A stretch of DNA of 64,000 nucleotides from Nocardioides sambongensis (lineage in GTDB: Bacteria; Actinomycetota; Actinomycetes; Propionibacteriales; Nocardioidaceae): NCBI RefSeq assembly GCF_006494815.1, contig NZ_CP041091.1, forward strand, positions 1,825,001 to 1,889,000. The letters are read 5' to 3'. Made by a program: the position numbers and the translations under genes. This document shows positions 59,129 through 64,000 of the stretch, piece by piece. Numbering within the stretch: position 1 is the stretch's first letter; the number at the start of each line of letters is the position of its first letter. Under the pieces are notes generated by a model. That model was not told the DNA's origin and searched no databases. It was given only the letters and a program-made list of their open reading frames with translations.

Positions 59129-59357
59129 TGAGCGGCGTCCGGTGCGTGCGATGGCAAGGCGGCGCCGCGAAGGCGACCTTGGAGGCGGAGCGGTCGTCGA
59201 GCGGCACCAACGAAGCCAGCGTGCGTGCCGGGCGTCGCACCCACCTGAGCGGCGTCCGGTGCGTGCGATGGCAAGGCGGCGCCGCGAAGGCGACCTTGGA
59301 GGCGGAGCGGTCGTCGAGCGGCGCCGAACGCGGCCAGCGTGCGTGCCGGGCGTCGCT
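59129..59357. repeat. 117-bp intergenic tandem duplication
   Basis: Two copies of a segment starting GAGCGGCGTCCGGTGCGTGC begin at 59130 and 59247 (period 117 bp). They are nearly identical apart from a short stretch (CACCAACGAAG versus CGCCGAACGCG). The second copy ends at the stop codon of the class II DAHP synthase gene. Open frames in the repeat are by-products of its GC content. Confidence 0.85.
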
Positions 59358-60706
59358 CAGGCGCGGCGCAGCATCTCGGCGACGAGGAAGGCCATCTCCA
59401 GGCTCTGCACCCGGTTCAGCCGGGGGTCGCAGACCGACTCGTAGCGGTTGGCCAGGTCGTCGTCGGTGAGCTCCTCGCCTCCCCCGATGCACTCGGTGAC
59501 GTCGTCACCGGTCAGCTCGACGTGGATGCCGCCGGGCCAGGTGCCGAGGGCGCGGTGCACGTCGAAGAAGCCCTGCACCTCGTCGATCACGTCGTCGAAG
59601 CGCCGCGTCTTGTAGCCGGACGAGGCCTCGAAGGTGTTGCCGTGCATCGGGTCGCACACCCAGGCGACCTGCAGCCCGGACGCGGTGACCTTCTCGATCA
59701 GGTCCGGCAGGCCGTCGCGGATCTTCTGCGCACCGAACCGGGTGATGAAGGTCAGCCGGCCGGCCTCGTTGGCCGGGTTGAGCTTGGCGGCCAGCGCGAT
59801 CGCGTCGTCGGCGGTGGTGGTCGGGCCGAGCTTCACCCCGATCGGGTTGCGGATCTTGCTGAGCAGCTCGACGTGGGCCCCGTCGATCTGGCGGGTCCTC
59901 TCCCCGATCCACACGAAGTGGCCGGAGACGTCGTACGGCGCCTGCGTGCGGGAGTCGATCCGGGTCATCGCGTGCTCGTACTCGAGCACCAGCGCCTCGT
60001 GCGAGGAGTGGAAGTCGACCCGCTTGAGCTCCTCGGCGTCGACGCCGATCGCCTGCATGAACTGCATCGCCTTGTCGATCTCGGCGGCGAGCTTCTCGTA
60101 GCGTTGACCGAACAGGGAGCCGCTCACGAAGTCGGTGTTCCAGGTGTGCACCTCGCGCAGGTCCGCGTAGCCGCCGGTGGTGAAGGCGCGGATCAGGTTC
60201 AGCGTCGCCGAGGAGGCGTTGTAGACGTCGAGCATCCGCTGCGGGTCGGGCCGCCGGGCCTCGGGGGTGAACTCGAACCCGTTGACCGCGTCGCCCCGGT
60301 AGGCCGGGAGGGTGACGTCGCCCTCGGGGGTGGTCCGGGTCTCGGTGTCCTTCGAGCGCGGCTTGGCGTACTGGCCGGCGAGGCGGCCCACCTTCACCAC
60401 CGGCACCGAGCCGGCGTAGGTCAGCACCACGGCCATCTGCAGCAGCACCCGCAGCTTGTTGCGCACGTTGTCGGCGCTGACGCCGGCCAGGGTCTCGGCG
60501 CAGTCGCCACCCTGGAGCAGGAACGCCTCGCCCCGGGTGACGGCGGCCAGCCGCGAGGTCAGGTCGTCGCACTCACCGGCGAAGACCAGCGGCGGCATGG
60601 TGCGCAACCGGCCCACGACCCGGTCGACCTCCGCAACGTCGTCGTACGACGGCTGCTGGGCGGCACCGAGGGCGTGCAACTGCTCGAGACTGGGGATGGC
60701 ACTCAC
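59357..60706 (-). CDS. aroG: DAHP synthase, class II (AroG-type)
   Basis: A 449-aa class II (plant-like) DAHP synthase, the type found in mycobacteria. Signatures are LQGGDCAETLAGVSADNVRN, GRLAGQYAKPRSKDTET, YRGDAVNGFEF, DFHSSHEALVLEYE, VWIGERTRQIDGAHVE and WVCDPMHGNTFEA. It is isofunctional with the type I enzyme at 55738. TACTCT (60718-60713) lies 6 nt before GTG 60706, suggesting a leaderless transcript and no attenuator. Confidence 0.96.
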   Translation of the reverse strand: MSAIPSLEQLHALGAAQQPSYDDVAEVDRVVGRLRTMPPLVFAGECDDLTSRLAAVTRGEAFLLQGGDCAETLAGVSADNVRNKLRVLLQMAVVLTYAGSVPVVKVGRLAGQYAKPRSKDTETRTTPEGDVTLPAYRGDAVNGFEFTPEARRPDPQRMLDVYNASSATLNLIRAFTTGGYADLREVHTWNTDFVSGSLFGQRYEKLAAEIDKAMQFMQAIGVDAEELKRVDFHSSHEALVLEYEHAMTRIDSRTQAPYDVSGHFVWIGERTRQIDGAHVELLSKIRNPIGVKLGPTTTADDAIALAAKLNPANEAGRLTFITRFGAQKIRDGLPDLIEKVTASGLQVAWVCDPMHGNTFEASSGYKTRRFDDVIDEVQGFFDVHRALGTWPGGIHVELTGDDVTECIGGGEELTDDDLANRYESVCDPRLNRVQSLEMAFLVAEMLRRA

Positions 60707-60801
60707 CGCACCAGAGTACGGCGCCGCAACCCTCCGGACCGACTCGGCGGCGAACCGCGGACACCGCCGAGCGCCCGTCCCCGCCCCGACTCAGCGCCCG
60801 G

Positions 60802-62286
60802 TCACCGCCCGGCGTCGGTGCTGGTGTCGTCGCTCGGGTCGCCGTCCATGTGGTCGATGTCCTGGAAGTGACCGCCCTCGGGCCGGTAGAAGGTCACCGT
60901 CAGCAGCCACAGCAGCACCCCGATCGCGAGCAGGCCGGCGGCGATCTTGTACTGGATCATGTCCTCCTCCAGCCGGGCCCAGGGCCCGAGCAGGTAGAGG
61001 CAGCAGATCGCGCCCAGCACGGGGACCACGGTGGGCGCCCGGAACCGGCCCGGCGGGTCGCGGCGCAGGATCAGCACGCACACGTTGACCAGGGCGAAGA
61101 CCGAGAGCAGCAGCAGCGCGGTGGTGCCGGAGAGCGCCTTGACGATGCTGGTCTCCGCCTGCAGCCGGACCACCACGATCAGGCCCAGGGCCAGCACGGT
61201 GGTGAAGATGATCGCGGCCCACGGTGAGCGCCGGTGCGGCAGCACCTTGCCGAGCACCGGCGGGAGCACCTGCTGCCGCGACATCCCGTAGATCAGCCGG
61301 CTGGCCATCAGCATGTTGATCAGCGCGGTGTTGGCGACCGCGAAGACGGTGAGGAACGGGAACAGCTTGTCGACCGGGATGTCGGGCGCTCCGACCCGGA
61401 CCACGTCCAGCAGGATGCCGGCGTCCTCGTTCTGCGGGGTCGCGATGTCGCCGGGCGGGATCACCGCGACCACCGAGATGGCGACGAGCATGTAGATCAC
61501 CACCGCGATGCCGAGCCCGGTGAACATCATCTTCGGGAAGATCCGCTCGGGGTCCTTGGTCTCCTCGACCATGTTGACCGAGTCCTCGAAGCCCACCATC
61601 GAGAAGAAGGCGATCGCCGTCGCCACGGTGACCGCCATGAAGAGCCCCTTGTCGTCGGGGTTCTCGAAGACGGTGATCCGGTCGAGGTTGCCGTCGCCGG
61701 AGCCGATGGCGATCATCCCGATCGCGATCACGATGGCGAGCGCGGCGATCTCGACAAGGGTGAGCACCACGTTGAACTTGACGCTCTCCCCCACCCCGCG
61801 CAGGTTGATCAGGGCCAGCAGGCACATGAACGCGAGCGCCGTCAGCAGGCTCGCGGTGTCCCCGGTCGGAATGCCCGGCAGCAGCTCGTCGAGGCCGATC
61901 AGCAGGTTGGAGGCGAGCAGCCCCGAGGACGTGGAGGCGCTGGTGATCCCGGAGCACACCACGGTGAAGGCGACCAGGAAGGTCACGAAGTGCACCCCGA
62001 AGGCCTTGTGCGCGTAGAGCGCCGCGCCGGCGGCCTGCGGATACTTGGTGACCAGCTCCAGATAGCTGAACGCGGTCAGCGTGGCGATCGCGAAGGCGAC
62101 CAGGAAGGGCAGCCAGGCGATCCCACCGACCTCACCGGCGAGCCGACCGGTGACCGCGTAGACGCCGGTGCCGAGGATGTCGCCGACGATGAAGAGGAGC
62201 AGCAGGCCGGGACCGAGGACCCGCTTCAGGTCCTCGGGCTGCTCGCCTCCGTCGACCTGGGCCGGGCCCGGATTCTCACTCGCCAT
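60802..62286 (-). CDS. APC-superfamily amino acid permease
   Basis: A 494-aa transporter with about 12 membrane helices. The first helix GLLLLFIVGDILGTGVYAVTG has the APC unwound glycine motif, and helix 6 contains AIAFFSMVGFEDSVNMVEE. It has an acidic C-terminal tail (HMDGDPSDDTSTDAGR). The substrate is unknown; the family takes up amino acids or polyamines. ATG 62286 is used. The 146-bp gap to pfkA holds no other gene. Confidence 0.9.
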   Translation of the reverse strand: MASENPGPAQVDGGEQPEDLKRVLGPGLLLLFIVGDILGTGVYAVTGRLAGEVGGIAWLPFLVAFAIATLTAFSYLELVTKYPQAAGAALYAHKAFGVHFVTFLVAFTVVCSGITSASTSSGLLASNLLIGLDELLPGIPTGDTASLLTALAFMCLLALINLRGVGESVKFNVVLTLVEIAALAIVIAIGMIAIGSGDGNLDRITVFENPDDKGLFMAVTVATAIAFFSMVGFEDSVNMVEETKDPERIFPKMMFTGLGIAVVIYMLVAISVVAVIPPGDIATPQNEDAGILLDVVRVGAPDIPVDKLFPFLTVFAVANTALINMLMASRLIYGMSRQQVLPPVLGKVLPHRRSPWAAIIFTTVLALGLIVVVRLQAETSIVKALSGTTALLLLSVFALVNVCVLILRRDPPGRFRAPTVVPVLGAICCLYLLGPWARLEEDMIQYKIAAGLLAIGVLLWLLTVTFYRPEGGHFQDIDHMDGDPSDDTSTDAGR

Positions 62287-62432
62287 GGTGCCCTCCTGGG
62301 TGGTCCGAGGACGCCACCGGAACTGGTGTGGTGGCGGTCGTGCTCACCCTGCCACCGGCCGACCGGGTTGCCCAGCAGCCCCGCCGCCGTACGACGCCGC
62401 GAATTCCGACGCTCCCCGATCGTCCCTGCGGA

Positions 62433-63461
62433 TCAACCGAAGAAGACCTGGGCCTCCGCATACTCCGCCGGGCTGACCACCTTGAGCTTCTCCGTGCCCT
62501 CCGCGAGAGGGACCCGGATCACCGCGGTCCCGCGCAGGGCCACCATCACCCCGGTCTCTCCGTCGGCGACGGCGTCGATCGCCTGGAGGCCGAACCTGGT
62601 GGCCAGCCAACGGTCGAAGGCGGTGGGCGTGCCGCCGCGCTGGATGTGCCCGAGCACCACCGCACGGGCCTCCTTGCCGGTGCGATGCTCGATCTCGCTG
62701 GCCAGGCGGTCGCCGATGCCGCCGAGGCGCACGTGGCCGAACGCGTCCTTCTCCCCGCTCTGCAGCGTCATCCCGCTGCCGTCGGCGGGGACGGCGCCCT
62801 CGGAGACCACGATGATCGGGGCGTACTCGCTGCGGAACCGGGTCTCCACGTGGTCGCAGACCCGGGCGATGTCGAAGGGCACCTCGGGGATCAGCACCGC
62901 CGATGCGCCGCCGGCGATGCCGCTGTGCAGCGCGATCCAGCCGGCGTGGCGACCCATCACCTCCACCACCAGCACGCGGTGGTGGCTCTCCGCGGTCGTG
63001 TGCAGCCGGTCGATCGCGTCGGTGGCGATGTTGACCGCGGTGTCGAAGCCGAACGTGAAGTCGGTGCCGGAGAGGTCGTTGTCGATCGTCTTCGGCACGC
63101 CCACCACGGCCACCCCCTGCTCGGCCAGGCGGGTGGCGACCCCCAGCGTGTCCTCGCCGCCGATCGCGACCAGCGCGTCGACCCCGGCGGCGGCGAGGTT
63201 GGCCACGATCCGCTCGGGGCCGTCCTCGGTGGCGAACGGGTTGGTCCGTGAGGAGCCGAGGATGGTGCCGCCCCGCGGCAGGATCCCCCGGCACTGCTCG
63301 ATGCCGAGCGGGACGGTGACCCCTTCGAGCGGACCTCGCCAACCGTCGCGGAACCCGACGAACTCGAACCCGTAGGTGTTCACCCCCTTGCGCACCACTG
63401 CTCGGATGACGGCGTTCAGGCCGGGGCAGTCCCCGCCTCCGGTGAGCACTCCGACCCGCAT
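62433..63461 (-). CDS. pfkA: 6-phosphofructokinase, predicted pyrophosphate-dependent
   Basis: A 342-aa group III phosphofructokinase. GVLTGGGDCPGLNAVIRAVV is the phosphoryl-donor loop, and VGVPKTIDNDLSGTDFTFGF holds the catalytic Asp. The two donor-specificity sites read GGEDT (Asp where E. coli has Gly104) and PKTIDND (Lys where E. coli has Gly124), the combination of PPi-dependent enzymes such as that of Amycolatopsis. ATG 63461 is about 50 nt from TAGGGT (63519-63514). Confidence 0.93.
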   Translation of the reverse strand: MRVGVLTGGGDCPGLNAVIRAVVRKGVNTYGFEFVGFRDGWRGPLEGVTVPLGIEQCRGILPRGGTILGSSRTNPFATEDGPERIVANLAAAGVDALVAIGGEDTLGVATRLAEQGVAVVGVPKTIDNDLSGTDFTFGFDTAVNIATDAIDRLHTTAESHHRVLVVEVMGRHAGWIALHSGIAGGASAVLIPEVPFDIARVCDHVETRFRSEYAPIIVVSEGAVPADGSGMTLQSGEKDAFGHVRLGGIGDRLASEIEHRTGKEARAVVLGHIQRGGTPTAFDRWLATRFGLQAIDAVADGETGVMVALRGTAVIRVPLAEGTEKLKVVSPAEYAEAQVFFG

Positions 63462-63528
63462 GCAGACCCCTGGTTGGCTCGATGGGTGAGGTTCGTCGCA
63501 AGGCGACCTCTCGACCCTAGCGGCGAAG

Positions 63529-63544
63529 TGTGACCCGGGTCACG
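63529..63544 (-). promoter_or_regulatory. CRP/GlxR-type site upstream of pfkA
   Basis: TGTGACCCGGGTCACG fits the CRP-family half-sites TGTGA-N6-TCAC. It lies 10-25 bp upstream of the TAGGGT -10 box (63519-63514) of pfkA, over the -35 region, where binding could repress or activate. Confidence 0.6.
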
Positions 63545-63577
63545 GTCCGCGCCGGCGGCCGGGACGCGGGAGCGGTC

Positions 63578-64000
63578 TCAGGATCGCGCGCTGGCCCGCT
63601 CCAGCGCCTCCTGGGCGGTGGCCAGGTCGGCGTCGGCCCGGCGCACCCGGGCGGCGGCCTCGTCGCGTTCCTCCTCCACGATCGCGGCCTCCTCCTCGAC
63701 CTCCTCGCACTCCGCCTCCACGTCACCGGTACGACGCCGCAGCTCCTCCAGCTCGGCCTGCAGCTGCAGGGTGCGGGCCTCCAGCCGGGAGCGCTCCGCG
63801 TCGAGTTCGGCCAGGGCCTCGGTGGCCTCCGCGCGGTCCGCCTCCGCCTCCGTGACCCGCTCCTGTGCGGACGACACGGCCTTCTGCGCGGCATCCGGGT
63901 CCGGCACCACGCGCAGGTCGGGCCTGCCCGGCTCCGGTGCCTCGCGGGGGGTGGCGCTGAAGCCCAGTGCCTCCGGGAGGGCGAGCGCCGCCGCGACATC
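63578..64000 (-). CDS. Coiled-coil protein, 3' part only
   Basis: The frame is open from the window edge (starting DVAAALALPEALGFSATP) to TGA 63580-63578. The last 100 residues are a long heptad coiled coil rich in Ala/Glu/Arg (ERVTEAEADRAEATEALAEL and LQLQAELEELRRRTGD). An internal GTG at 63910 could be mistaken for the start, but the frame and coding bias continue upstream. No family is recognised. Confidence 0.7.
   Translation of the reverse strand, partial: DVAAALALPEALGFSATPREAPEPGRPDLRVVPDPDAAQKAVSSAQERVTEAEADRAEATEALAELDAERSRLEARTLQLQAELEELRRRTGDVEAECEEVEEEAAIVEEERDEAAARVRRADADLATAQEALERASARS

Overview
The window is very GC-rich (visibly about 70%), densely coded chromosomal DNA from an actinobacterium, most likely Nocardioidaceae (Nocardioides-like). 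The signs are Wag31/SepF-type division genes, an MraZ-headed dcw cluster, a DksA-type protein with KKAAPA repeats, DUF3040, SAV_6107-like HEPN and Rv2175c-like genes, and many leaderless starts 6-8 nt after TANNNT boxes. I see no rRNA, tRNA, CRISPR array, insertion sequence or prophage.

Layout. Bases 1-5440 hold a broken polytopic membrane protein gene, a sugar-nucleotide epimerase with a zinc-ribbon-like insert, a broken MTA/purine phosphorylase, a YjbR protein, and a lower-GC pair of exported proteins. Bases 5455-10822 (minus) are hisD-hisC-hisB-hisH-hisA/priA-hisF. Bases 10897-12063 are a Lon-substrate-domain protein and a YbaK deacylase. From 38908 down to 12026 (minus) runs one long division and cell-wall block: mraZ, an mraW-type leader RNA, a small membrane protein, rsmH, ftsL, ftsI, murE, murF, mraY, murD, ftsW, murG, murC, ftsQ, ftsZ, pgeF, yggS, sepF, yggT, wag31, then the DksA-like gene, lspA, rluD, a GNAT enzyme, dnaE and a membrane protein. 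Divergent from mraZ is moxR-DUF58-transglutaminase (39397-44092). Next come DUF3040 and an SOS-box-headed HEPN-methyltransferase-dinB operon (47252-44755). Bases 47421-51830 carry a membrane protein, a second YbaK, an FAD oxidoreductase, metF and a polyprenyl diphosphate synthase. The Rv2175c-like regulator and a four-PASTA Ser/Thr kinase diverge at 52300-54521, followed by endonuclease IV. The right end has a type I DAHP synthase behind a leader peptide/attenuator, a zinc-ribbon glycan-binding protein, threonine aldolase, a class II DAHP synthase, an APC permease, a PPi-type phosphofructokinase with a CRP-like site, and the 3' part of a coiled-coil gene.

The most important caution is that nine genes, including essential ftsZ, ftsQ, murE, murF and rsmH, are each broken by what looks like one missing base in a short C/G run. 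In eight of them the full span becomes an exact multiple of three when one base is restored. This points to homopolymer under-calling in the assembly, so these genes are annotated across the break. The most interesting biology is regulatory: the DAHP-synthase leader, the SOS-controlled dinB operon, the 10-bp-phased MraZ boxes with the mraW-type RNA, and a strong Shine-Dalgarno followed by ATC at ftsW.
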